DNA from: Flavobacterium tibetense
GTDB taxonomy: Bacteria; Bacteroidota; Bacteroidia; Flavobacteriales; Flavobacteriaceae
Direction: 5' to 3'
Assembly: GCF_003293845.1 (NCBI RefSeq)
Contig: NZ_QLST01000002.1
Span: 124,001-188,000 of the forward strand
Length of the DNA stretch: 64,000 nucleotides
Positions 18,582 to 26,122 of this stretch are shown here, piece after piece (the stretch's first letter is position 1; the number at the start of each line of letters is the position of its first letter). The notes beneath the pieces were generated by a model, which worked only from the letters and a program-made list of their open reading frames with translations, did not search any database and was not told the origin of the DNA. Position numbers and translations under genes: made by a program.

Positions 18582-20583
18582 AATAATCGGTTCTTACTCT
18601 CCCAATACTTGAACTGATTTTCACTTTTAACGCATTATAATCGTTTACAATTTGCATTAGCTCTTCCATTGTAAGCGATTTTTTTTGTGTCATAAAATCG
18701 GCTAGTAATTCTTTGGTCAAGTTTTGAATTAAATATTCTCGGTACGAAATTAGGGTTTCTGATATCAAGGTTTTCAAGACTTCATCGCTATCTTTTGCTT
18801 TTACAAAAACTTGCTTTTTTTCTTCCCATCCATCCAATTTATATTTGTCTTCATTCATTAGAATATCGATAACTATTTGTTCGGCATCGGCTTCCAATTG
18901 GTTCAAAAATTCGTTTTTTTCAAAATTTCCTTCTTGCAAATACAATTCTAAAATTTGGGTAATTAAATTTCGAAATAGCGGATTTGAAAATTCAATTTCA
19001 TCTTCTTGTAAACTCAAATAAACCTTTTCAAAAACTTTCAGTTGTCGTTTTTCTGTAACAATTGCTTCATTTCCGTCATCGTTTATTTTTAGATATTGTT
19101 CATCGAATTCAATTACTCTATTTCCATAAAGAATTACCAATTCAATAATTTTCCTTTCTAAAAGCGTTGCAATTTCTACTGACGAAAGCAAAGAGGAAGC
19201 TTGGTTAGGCAAATCATTTTTAATAACATCAAAAGCTTTTTGTTCTTCTTTGAACTTTTTATTCGCTTCGGTAAGTTCTTTTTTATCAATTTGTGCCAAA
19301 GTATTAAACAACACTTCTTCCGAAATATCCATAATTCTAGAACATTCTTGAATGTAAACTTCACGTTTGATTCTATCTGGAATTTTACCAATAGAGTTCA
19401 CCATATCGCGAATTAGTTCTGCTTTTTTGATGGGATCATTATTGGCTTCTTTTACCAAAAGCGAGGCTTTGAATTGGATAAAATCTTTGGCATTTTCTTC
19501 CAAGAAACTCACTAATTCATTGTATGGCGTTTTTTTAGCAAAACTATCTGGATCTTCACCATCAGGAAACGCACAAACTTTTACGTTCATTCCTGCTTCC
19601 AAAATCAAATCGATTCCTCGAATAGACGCTCGAAGTCCGGCTGCATCACCATCAAATAAAACGGTAATATTTCTTGTCAAACGACTTACTAAACGGATTT
19701 GGTCTGGCGTTAAAGCTGTTCCAGAAGAAGCCACTACATTTTCAATTCCTGCTTGATTGAACTGAATGACATCCGTATAACCTTCTACCAAATAACAATT
19801 ATCTTGTTTGGCGATGGCTTGTTTGGCATGAAAAATTCCATAAAGCACTTTACTTTTGTGGTAAATATCACTTTCTGGTGAATTCACGTATTTTGCCGCT
19901 TTTTTGTCATTGGTTAGAATTCGGCCACCAAAACCTAAAACACGGCCGCTCATGCTGTGAATTGGAAACATCACGCGACCTTTAAAACGGTCAAACGTTT
20001 TTCCTTCTTCTTCCTTAACAATCGTTAATCCTGTTTTGTCTAAAAATTCTAATTTATAGCCTTTCCCGAGTGCTTCTTTGGTAAACGCATCCCAAGAATC
20101 GGTAGAATAGCCCAATCCGAACTTCTTTATAGTTTCTGAAGTAAAACCGCGTTCTTTGAAATAAGTTAGTCCAATTGCCTTTCCTTCTTCTGTTTCTAAC
20201 AAAGTGTGATGAAAATATTTCTGAGCGAATTCGGAAACCAAATACATGCTTTCCTTTTCATTGGCAACCGCTAAATCTTCATTAGTTTGAATGGTTTCCT
20301 CAATTTCAATATTGTATTTTTTTGCCAAATATTTGATAGCTTCCGGATACGTAAAATGTTCGTGTTCCATAAGGAAAGTCACTACATTTCCGCCTTTTCC
20401 TGATGAGAAATCCTTCCAAATTTGCTTTACCGGAGAAACCATAAACGAAGGCGATTTTTCATCCACAAATGGACTCAATCCTTTTAAATTACTTCCTGCA
20501 CGTTTTAAATTCACGAAATCGCCAATCACCTCCTCTACTCGAGCGGTTTCAAACACGTTTTCTATGGTGGATTTGGAAATCAT
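18574..20583 (-). CDS. dnaG: DNA primase DnaG with zinc-binding residues lost
   Basis: Synthesises RNA primers at the replication fork. The 669 residues keep the overall DnaG order: N-terminal zinc-ribbon region (about 34-75), catalytic core with TOPRIM motifs (VEGYTDV acid Glu; LFDGDAAG Asp-x-Asp) and a C-terminal helicase-interaction region. The normal ligands C-x2-H...C-x2-C are replaced by Ser37, Val40, Asp58 and Ser61, in the otherwise conserved frame LSPFVDEKSPSF...WKDFSSGKGGN. So the fold is kept but zinc should not bind. This could be a lineage-wide trait in flavobacteria; the TOPRIM core is intact, so the enzyme is expected to work. Confidence 0.95.
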   Translation of the reverse strand: MISKSTIENVFETARVEEVIGDFVNLKRAGSNLKGLSPFVDEKSPSFMVSPVKQIWKDFSSGKGGNVVTFLMEHEHFTYPEAIKYLAKKYNIEIEETIQTNEDLAVANEKESMYLVSEFAQKYFHHTLLETEEGKAIGLTYFKERGFTSETIKKFGLGYSTDSWDAFTKEALGKGYKLEFLDKTGLTIVKEEEGKTFDRFKGRVMFPIHSMSGRVLGFGGRILTNDKKAAKYVNSPESDIYHKSKVLYGIFHAKQAIAKQDNCYLVEGYTDVIQFNQAGIENVVASSGTALTPDQIRLVSRLTRNITVLFDGDAAGLRASIRGIDLILEAGMNVKVCAFPDGEDPDSFAKKTPYNELVSFLEENAKDFIQFKASLLVKEANNDPIKKAELIRDMVNSIGKIPDRIKREVYIQECSRIMDISEEVLFNTLAQIDKKELTEANKKFKEEQKAFDVIKNDLPNQASSLLSSVEIATLLERKIIELVILYGNRVIEFDEQYLKINDDGNEAIVTEKRQLKVFEKVYLSLQEDEIEFSNPLFRNLITQILELYLQEGNFEKNEFLNQLEADAEQIVIDILMNEDKYKLDGWEEKKQVFVKAKDSDEVLKTLISETLISYREYLIQNLTKELLADFMTQKKSLTMEELMQIVNDYNALKVKISSSIGRVRTDYFK

Positions 20584-20659
20584 TTATTTTTTGGACTTCG
20601 GATGTTCAGATTTTCTGAAATTGGATTCAAAGTTACAAAGTTTTTGAATAATATAGCTA

Positions 20660-20678
20660 CAAGGTTTTGGAAACCTTG
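20660..20678. repeat. Short perfect palindrome CAAGGTTT-TGG-AAACCTTG
   Basis: An 8-bp perfect inverted repeat with a 3-base loop lies between dnaG and the upstream operon, just beside the terminator of that operon. It resembles the AAGGTTT/AAACCTT-type palindromes I associate with intergenic repeats in flavobacterial genomes, but only one copy is present in this window. Confidence 0.5.
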
Positions 20679-20681
20679 CAG

Positions 20682-20712
20682 GAAAGAAAAAAGCACCTCA
20701 TTACTGAAGTGC
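20682..20712 (-). terminator. Intrinsic terminator of the sigma/anti-sigma/outer-membrane protein operon
   Basis: On the minus strand an 8-bp stem (20705-20712 with 20693-20700, one G-U pair, loop GTAA) is followed by TTTTTTCTTTC. It lies about 30 bp downstream of the stop at 20743 and separates that operon from dnaG. Confidence 0.8.
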
Positions 20713-20742
20713 CTTCTCATAAATAAAATACTAACCCTAAAC

Positions 20743-21909
20743 TTAATTAAAATCGAAGCGAACGCCTAATGAAATGTTGTTTTGATCAACCGCATTGTTT
20801 TGGAACATTGGATTTAAATCGTATTTCAGATACAAACTTGTAGCTTTATAACCAATGTATGCGCTTAATCCGTAAGTAAAATCATTTACATTGAAATCGC
20901 CTTTTTGTCTTTCTTTGATATCTAAATCGTCTATTTCATATTTTAAAATTTGTTTTGACTTGATGCGAACACCTGCATAACCTCCAATTCCCAAACGAAC
21001 GGATTCATGCGTTTTGAAATAGGTTCTTTCTCCATCTTTTGAGGTTTTCTTTGGAGAAAAATCAAATTCTAAATGCAGTGGTGCCACCAAAAACACATTT
21101 CTAAAACGCGATTCGTCAAAATTTACACCTCCAGTTACCAATTCGGTTTGCTCCCCATTTCTAACAAAATAACGATTTTCGGTTGGACGTAAATTGTTAT
21201 ACATTAAGGAAAGTCCGTACTTAGCATGCAATAAATTGTTGTTTTTGAAAATTCTTGAATTGTAAGTAAATCCCCATTCGTAGAAATGTGAACCCCAAAC
21301 TCTAAAATCTGAATCCGACAAACTTTCTCCTTCCGTAATTACATTGTTTAAACCTGTTGCAAACACAAATTGAGAAGTAGTTCGTTTTGATTTACGCTCA
21401 ATTTTGTCTTTTTCTCCTTTAAATATTTTTAAAGAGCTTATATTATATTCGGTTTGTGTTCCAATGGAATCGTTAGTACCGCCACCAAGAGTTACTGTAT
21501 GGCCACCTTCACCCTTTTTAAAATAAACAAGAACTTTTTTCCCGTTGATTGTGTCTATTTTATAAGTGATGTTTTTGCTTTCATTATCTAGTTTAGACTG
21601 CAGCAAATCATCAAGTTCTTTTTTGTATTTATCCATTCCTTCTTCAATGCGATTTGCAGATTTTTCTGCTGCTGCTAATTTGGCATCCTTTAATTCATTA
21701 GCTGAAATTTTTTGGTTACTAAAAGCATTTTCTAATGAATCTACTTTAAGTTTTAGTTCTGTTTTTTCTCTAAATAGTAGAAAATCCATTTTATTAGAAA
21801 TTGATTCTACTTTTTTCTCAAAAGTTTCTGCTTTCTTTTTGTTTTGTGCAGTTACTTTACTTAGAAAACTTAAGGCAATAACAAGAGTGTACAAAATAAT
21901 TTTTTGCAT
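20743..21909 (-). CDS. Outer-membrane beta-barrel protein with periplasmic coiled coil
   Basis: A 388-residue protein of unknown function. It has a signal peptide ending VTAQ (residue 22), a charged coiled coil (about 25-115), a linker, and a C-terminal half rich in alternating aromatic/hydrophobic strands (from about 175) that ends in RFDFN, the pattern of an outer-membrane barrel. It is the last gene of an operon with an ECF sigma factor and a likely anti-sigma factor, so it may be a target of, or an input to, that pair. I do not recognise a named family with certainty. Confidence 0.75.
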   Translation of the reverse strand: MQKIILYTLVIALSFLSKVTAQNKKKAETFEKKVESISNKMDFLLFREKTELKLKVDSLENAFSNQKISANELKDAKLAAAEKSANRIEEGMDKYKKELDDLLQSKLDNESKNITYKIDTINGKKVLVYFKKGEGGHTVTLGGGTNDSIGTQTEYNISSLKIFKGEKDKIERKSKRTTSQFVFATGLNNVITEGESLSDSDFRVWGSHFYEWGFTYNSRIFKNNNLLHAKYGLSLMYNNLRPTENRYFVRNGEQTELVTGGVNFDESRFRNVFLVAPLHLEFDFSPKKTSKDGERTYFKTHESVRLGIGGYAGVRIKSKQILKYEIDDLDIKERQKGDFNVNDFTYGLSAYIGYKATSLYLKYDLNPMFQNNAVDQNNISLGVRFDFN

Positions 21910-21944
21910 GATTATAAAATTTAAAATGATTATTATTTGATTAT

Positions 21945-22622
21945 TTACTCGTAATTTCTGTTGGCAACTGCCGATTTTACTTCATTGAAGTTTCTTCGTA
22001 ATTTATCGATAGTAGATTCTTTGTGTTTTTGATGTACTTCTTGTTCCACTTTGGTTAAAAGCTCATTGGCATCAACTTTAATCTTCGTTGCTGGATTTAT
22101 TTTAATTTTATTAGTATCTACTTTACTAGGCTGCTCAATTTGTGCTAAAAGTTCTTCTGGTGAAAGGTATTTATAGTTGTTGGGCGATGGGTGATGGGTG
22201 ATGGGTGATGGGTGATCAATAATCACTTGATTTTTTAAGTCAACTTGATTTTCATCATTTATTTTGATGCCTTCATTCTTTAATTTATTGTTCTCAACCA
22301 AAACCGTTTCCTCACTACTATTAAATTTTATTTCTGTTGGTAATTGATTTCCCTCTATTTTCTCATTAGTAATTTCATTATTAACTACGGGAATTACATT
22401 TTCAATTGCAACGGATTCATTGGAATTAAGAAGAAAAAAGCCTAAACCAGAAAACAATAAAAACGCTGCTGCAATGTACAACCAAGTAAAATTACGTTTA
22501 GGTTGTTTAGCTTCCGCAACTGTAAGCATCGCGTCTAATCGATCCCAAGCTGGAGCTGATGGCTGAATTTCTCTAGCATTCAACTTTTCTTTGATTTGAT
22601 TATCTATTTTATTTGGTGCCAT
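21945..22622 (-). CDS. Probable anti-sigma factor (single-pass membrane protein)
   Basis: A 225-residue protein with a cytoplasmic N-terminus (about 1-44, with PSAPAWDRLDAML), one transmembrane helix (46-65) and a periplasmic tail rich in Asn/Glu/Lys. It overlaps the ECF sigma gene by 14 bp. This topology and coupling are typical of anti-sigma factors in Bacteroidota, although a zinc-binding anti-sigma motif is absent. The tail contains HPSPITHHPSP (137-147), encoded by a 7-bp tandem repeat that could shift the reading frame. The signal it senses is unknown. Confidence 0.75.
   Translation of the reverse strand: MAPNKIDNQIKEKLNAREIQPSAPAWDRLDAMLTVAEAKQPKRNFTWLYIAAAFLLFSGLGFFLLNSNESVAIENVIPVVNNEITNEKIEGNQLPTEIKFNSSEETVLVENNKLKNEGIKINDENQVDLKNQVIIDHPSPITHHPSPNNYKYLSPEELLAQIEQPSKVDTNKIKINPATKIKVDANELLTKVEQEVHQKHKESTIDKLRRNFNEVKSAVANRNYE
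22186..22213. repeat. Heptanucleotide tandem repeat GATGGGT x4 inside the anti-sigma gene
   Basis: Four perfect copies of a 7-bp unit lie in the coding sequence of the probable anti-sigma factor, encoding part of IDHPSPITHHPSPNN. Because 7 is not a multiple of 3, gain or loss of one unit would shift the frame in the periplasmic tail. It is therefore a candidate contingency (phase-variable) locus. Confidence 0.9.
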
Positions 22623-23178
22623 TGAGTTTCTTTTTTAATTCAACAATTTGTTGTTGCAATAATTTTCGAGCGTTTGACAATTGCGACTTTGATGTTCCTT
22701 CACTTATTTGGAGCATTTCGGCTATCTCTTGATGTTTATAACCTTCTATTGCGTATAAATTAAACACCATTTTATAACCGTCTGGCAAATTGTCAATCAT
22801 GTTTTGGATATCGTCTACCGAAAAATCTTCCATTTCATAAACCGATTCATTCTCACTTATCGTGACATCTTCAATATCTTGGTGATTAAAATTATTCTTT
22901 TTCACCCGAAGAAAATCGATACATTCATAAATCATAATTCGGCGAATCCAACCTTCAAAACTGCCTTTGTGCTCGAATTTTTTCAGATTGGTAAATACTT
23001 TCATAAATCCGGTAATCATTACATCTTCTGCGTGGTGAATGTCTTTGATGTATTGACGACACACACTTAACATTTTGGAAGAAAATTTGGCATAAATCTG
23101 CTGTTGGGCTTGTCGATTGTTTTCGACTGCCAATAGGATGAGTTGCTTTTCTTCTTGATGTAACTGGATAACTTTCAT
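22609..23178 (-). CDS. RNA polymerase ECF sigma factor
   Basis: A 189-residue sigma-70 family factor of the extracytoplasmic function type. Region 2 covers about 22-95 (AEDVMITGFMKVFTNLKKF and GSFEGWIRRIMIYECIDFLR) and region 4 about 125-180 (LPDGYKMVFNLYAIEGYKHQEIAEML then SEGTSKSQLSNARKLL, the HTH). Regions 1 and 3 are absent, as expected. Its stop overlaps the anti-sigma start by 14 bp. A TAAATTTG -7 element and a leader with 12-bp repeats precede it. The regulon cannot be read from this window beyond its own operon. Confidence 0.92.
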   Translation of the reverse strand: MKVIQLHQEEKQLILLAVENNRQAQQQIYAKFSSKMLSVCRQYIKDIHHAEDVMITGFMKVFTNLKKFEHKGSFEGWIRRIMIYECIDFLRVKKNNFNHQDIEDVTISENESVYEMEDFSVDDIQNMIDNLPDGYKMVFNLYAIEGYKHQEIAEMLQISEGTSKSQLSNARKLLQQQIVELKKKLNGTK

Positions 23179-23181
23179 TTT

Positions 23182-23220
23182 TCAAGTTCAATGTCAAGTT
23201 CAATATCAAACTCAAATTTA
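23182..23220 (-). promoter_or_regulatory. Promoter and repeat-containing leader of the sigma factor operon
   Basis: A TAAATTTG -7 element (23213-23220, minus strand) precedes the sigma start codon. The leader between them contains two 12-bp direct repeats, TCAAGTTCAATG and TCAAGTTCAATA (plus-strand reading, 23182-23205). No -33 TTG is evident. The rest of the gap to 23,427 shows no gene. Confidence 0.5.
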
Positions 23221-23427
23221 CACTATTTGAAATTGATTTTTTTTCTTGCTCTTGTTGTTGAATTATTGCTTCTAATTATATAGACGAGAATGAGTTTAAA
23301 ATGGTTGTATCATTTTACAAAATTTCAAAAATAAAAATTCCAAATTCCAACATATTTCGATTTGAATATCAAATACCGTTAATTATTCTTTGGGATTTGG
23401 GATTTATTTATTGGAATTTATTTGTAA

Positions 23428-24408
23428 TTATTTTTTTCTTTCAATAACGTAATTTACCATTAAAACAAGAGAGTCTTTGTAGGGAGAAGTTGGGAAGTCG
23501 CTAATTAATTGTAAGGCTTCTTGCTGAAATTGAACCATTTTTTCTTCAGCATAATTTAAACCATTTTTGTCTTTTACAAATTGAATAACTTCTTTTACGC
23601 GCTTTTTGTCTTTGTTATGATTTTTCACCGAGTTGATGACCCAACTTTTTTCTTTAGGCAAACAATTATTCAAAGCGTAAATCAAAGGTAATGTCATTTT
23701 TTGCTCTTTGATATCAATTCCTGTGGGTTTACCAATAGCTTCATCGGTGTAATCGAATAAATCGTCTTTGATTTGGAACGCCATTCCGATAAGTTCTCCG
23801 AATTTGCGCATTTTTTCAACCAATTCTTTATCATCTGGAGCAACCGAACAAGCGCCAAGCGAACAACAAGCTGCAATTAAAGTTGCCGTTTTTTGTCTAA
23901 TAATTTCGTAGTAAACGTCTTCGGTTATATCTAATCTGCGAGCTTTTTCAATCTGAAGCAATTCGCCTTCACTCATTTCGCGAACGGCAACTGATATGAT
24001 TTTCAATAAGTCAAAATCATTATTATCAATGGAAAGTAACAAACCTTTAGATAACAAATAATCACCCACTAAAACCGCAATTTTATTTTTCCAAAGTGCA
24101 TTTATTGAGAAGAATCCGCGACGTTTGTTGCTATCATCTACCACATCATCATGAACCAAAGTTGCCGTGTGAATCAATTCAATAACCGAAGCACCACGAT
24201 ACGTTCGCTCGTTAATGGAACCACCCGAAACCATTTTTGCAGTTAAGAAAACAAACATCGGTCGCATTTGTTTTCCTTTTCGGTTTACAATATAATGGGT
24301 AATTCTGTTTAATAAAGCCACTTTGGAAGACATGGAATCGCGAAACTTTTCTTCAAAAAGTTCCATTTCAGATGCTATGGGTAGCTTTATTTGTTCGGTT
24401 ATTTTCAT
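23428..24408 (-). CDS. Trans-polyprenyl diphosphate synthase (octaprenyl/IspB-like)
   Basis: Condenses isopentenyl diphosphate onto an allylic diphosphate to make the long side chain of menaquinone (or ubiquinone). The 326 residues contain GKQMRP (45-50), the first Asp-rich motif DDVVDD (87-92), KTATLIA, and the second Asp-rich motif DDLFD (215-219), all needed for Mg2+-diphosphate binding. Small residues before the first motif favour a long product, but chain length cannot be fixed by eye. It is probably transcribed alone from a promoter very close to the ATG. Confidence 0.92.
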   Translation of the reverse strand: MKITEQIKLPIASEMELFEEKFRDSMSSKVALLNRITHYIVNRKGKQMRPMFVFLTAKMVSGGSINERTYRGASVIELIHTATLVHDDVVDDSNKRRGFFSINALWKNKIAVLVGDYLLSKGLLLSIDNNDFDLLKIISVAVREMSEGELLQIEKARRLDITEDVYYEIIRQKTATLIAACCSLGACSVAPDDKELVEKMRKFGELIGMAFQIKDDLFDYTDEAIGKPTGIDIKEQKMTLPLIYALNNCLPKEKSWVINSVKNHNKDKKRVKEVIQFVKDKNGLNYAEEKMVQFQQEALQLISDFPTSPYKDSLVLMVNYVIERKK

Positions 24409-24416
24409 TTGGATAA

Positions 24417-24424
24417 CAAAAGTA
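24417..24424 (-). promoter_or_regulatory. Promoter -7 element TACTTTTG for the polyprenyl synthase gene
   Basis: Minus-strand match to TAnnTTTG ending only 8 nt before the ATG at 24408, implying a very short or absent 5' leader. Confidence 0.55.
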
Positions 24425-24450
24425 CGAAAACAATTGCTAAAGGCAAAAAT

Positions 24451-25491
24451 TTAAGATTTATTCGCTAATTGTCCGCAAGCCGCATCGATATCTTTACCGC
24501 GACTTCTTCTCACTTTTGCTACAATGTTATTTTTTGCCAAAGCGGTAATGTAAGCATTAGTTGCCTCTTCAGATGCTTGTTGAAACATACCATCATCAAT
24601 AGGGTTATATTCGATAAGGTTTACTTTGCATGGCACATATTTACAGAATTTCACCAATGCATCAATCGATTTTTTATCGTCGTTGATTCCTTTCCAAACT
24701 ACATATTCGTAAGTAACTTTACTTTTTGTTTTTCTGTACCAATATTCTAAACTTTCACGCAAATCTGTTAATGGAAAGTTTTTAGTGAATGGCATAATTT
24801 CATTACGAATTTCTTCAACCGCTGAATGCAACGAAACTGCTAATTTGAATTTCACCTCATCATCTGCCATTTTCTTAATCATTTTTGGAATTCCCGAAGT
24901 TGAAACTGTGATTCGTTTTGGCGACATACCCAATCCTTCCGAAGATGTAATCATATCAATTGCTTTCATTACATTGGGATAATTCATCAAAGGCTCACCC
25001 ATTCCCATGAAAACAATATTTGAAAGCGGTCGGTCAAAATACAAACGACTTTCGTTATCTATTGCCGCTACTTGGTCGTAGATTTCTCCAGGTTCCAAAT
25101 TTCGCATGCGTTTTAAGCGCGCAGTAGCACAAAAATTACAATCTAAACTACAACCTACTTGCGATGAAACACAAGCCGTAGTTCGAGTTTCTGTTGGAAT
25201 TAAAACCGATTCTACAATTAAATCGTCATGTAAACGAACGGCATTTTTAACGGTTCCATCTTCACTACGCTGCATCGTATCAACCTTGATGTGGTTAATT
25301 ACGAAATTGGCTTCCAACATAGCGCGCGTTTCTTTTGAAATACTAGTCATGTCTTCAAACGAATACGCTCGTTTTTGCCACAACCATTCGTAAACCTGAT
25401 TGCCACGAAACGCTTTATCGCCATTGGTAACAAAAAAATTGCGTAGTTGTTCTTTCGTTAATGCTCGTATGTCTTTTTTCTCGGTTTGCAT
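24451..25491 (-). CDS. rlmN: 23S rRNA A2503 / tRNA A37 C2-methyltransferase RlmN
   Basis: Radical SAM enzyme that methylates C2 of A2503 in 23S rRNA and of A37 in some tRNAs. The 346 residues show the [4Fe-4S]-binding C-x3-C-x2-C triad Cys114, Cys118 and Cys121 (CSLDCNFC), the SAM-binding GMGEPLMNY, and the resolving cysteine Cys339 in DAACGQL at the C-terminus. Because both mechanistic cysteines are present and the context is not a resistance locus, RlmN is preferred over Cfr. A -7 element ends 4 nt from the start codon. Confidence 0.96.
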   Translation of the reverse strand: MQTEKKDIRALTKEQLRNFFVTNGDKAFRGNQVYEWLWQKRAYSFEDMTSISKETRAMLEANFVINHIKVDTMQRSEDGTVKNAVRLHDDLIVESVLIPTETRTTACVSSQVGCSLDCNFCATARLKRMRNLEPGEIYDQVAAIDNESRLYFDRPLSNIVFMGMGEPLMNYPNVMKAIDMITSSEGLGMSPKRITVSTSGIPKMIKKMADDEVKFKLAVSLHSAVEEIRNEIMPFTKNFPLTDLRESLEYWYRKTKSKVTYEYVVWKGINDDKKSIDALVKFCKYVPCKVNLIEYNPIDDGMFQQASEEATNAYITALAKNNIVAKVRRSRGKDIDAACGQLANKS

Positions 25492-25495
25492 GGTG

Positions 25496-25503
25496 CAAAA
25501 GTA
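25496..25503 (-). promoter_or_regulatory. Promoter -7 element TACTTTTG for rlmN
   Basis: Matches TAnnTTTG and is separated from the rlmN ATG (25491) by only 4 nt, so the transcript is probably leaderless. Confidence 0.6.
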
Positions 25504-25556
25504 AGGAATTTAGAAATTAGAATTTAGGAATTAGAAATTTGGATGAATTCTTTTTG

Positions 25557-25564
25557 TATTTTTG
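25557..25564 (+). promoter_or_regulatory. Promoter -7 element TATTTTTG for the toxin-antitoxin operon
   Basis: Matches TAnnTTTG, 17 nt upstream of the preferred antitoxin start at 25582. It also lies downstream of the earlier in-frame ATG at 25543, which argues against that start. Confidence 0.5.
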
Positions 25565-25581
25565 TAATAAATAATGATGTT

Positions 25582-25833
25582 ATGGGAATTCCTGAATTAA
25601 AAGAATTAATCAAATTAAAACTCGAAAACGCTGATGAACGTGTACTTCGCATTGTGGATTCGGTTTTAAATGAATATTCAAAAGAAACAGTTGCTTTTGA
25701 TTCAAAAGGATATGCTCTAAACATTGAAGAATATAATCTAAAAGTTGAAGAAGGTTTTGAAGACATTAAAAAAGGAAATGTTCTTTCCAATGAAGAAATG
25801 TTAGAAAAAATTAAACAATTGAAAAAAAAGTAA
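25582..25833 (+). CDS. Antitoxin of a ParE/RelE-type toxin-antitoxin pair
   Basis: An 83-residue acidic/basic, mostly helical protein (MGIPELKELIKLK...) with no recognised DNA-binding motif, encoded immediately before a ParE-like toxin with no gap between stop and start. Gene order and size fit a type II antitoxin. The start at 25582 is preferred over an in-frame ATG at 25543 because a promoter -7 element lies between them. The C-terminal part (about 40-83) would be the toxin-binding tail. The family name is not certain. Confidence 0.8.
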   Translation: MGIPELKELIKLKLENADERVLRIVDSVLNEYSKETVAFDSKGYALNIEEYNLKVEEGFEDIKKGNVLSNEEMLEKIKQLKKK

Positions 25834-26121
25834 ATGCCTTTTAAAATAATTTGGACTTCAAAATCATTCGAAGATATTTCAAATATTCATTATTATCTTT
25901 CTGAAAAGTTCTCTTTAGAAACTGCGAACAAAATTATTGACGAAATCTACAAAGCACCAAAAACAATTTCTTTTCTAGAACAATTTCAAGTTGATGAATA
26001 CCGAAAAGATTGCCGAAGAATAATTATCAGAAATTACAAAATTCTCTATCACTCCATTGAAAATGAGATCTATATTGTTAGAGTTTTTAATACATTCCAA
26101 CATCCAATAAAAAGTTTATAA
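25834..26121 (+). CDS. ParE/RelE superfamily toxin
   Basis: A 95-residue basic protein with the small RelE/ParE fold pattern: two N-terminal helices (KSFEDISNIHYYLSEKFS, ETANKIIDEIYKA) followed by beta strands (YRKDCRRIIIRNYKILYHSIENEIYIVRVFNTFQHP). The end resembles ParE gyrase-poisoning toxins more than RelE mRNases, but the target cannot be fixed by eye. It begins right after the antitoxin stop and ends 1 bp before the O-methyltransferase ATG, so all three may share a transcript. Confidence 0.88.
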   Translation: MPFKIIWTSKSFEDISNIHYYLSEKFSLETANKIIDEIYKAPKTISFLEQFQVDEYRKDCRRIIIRNYKILYHSIENEIYIVRVFNTFQHPIKSL

Positions 26122-26122
26122 C

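Noticed and set aside
19176..19756. Medium-length open frames on both strands inside dnaG
   Set aside because: They are out-of-frame readings of a clearly conserved gene, with no promoter, no recognisable family and odd composition.
20401..20475. Loss of DnaG zinc ligands considered as a frameshift or sequencing error
   Set aside because: Flanking conserved residues remain in frame and all four ligands are replaced individually, which a frameshift could not produce.
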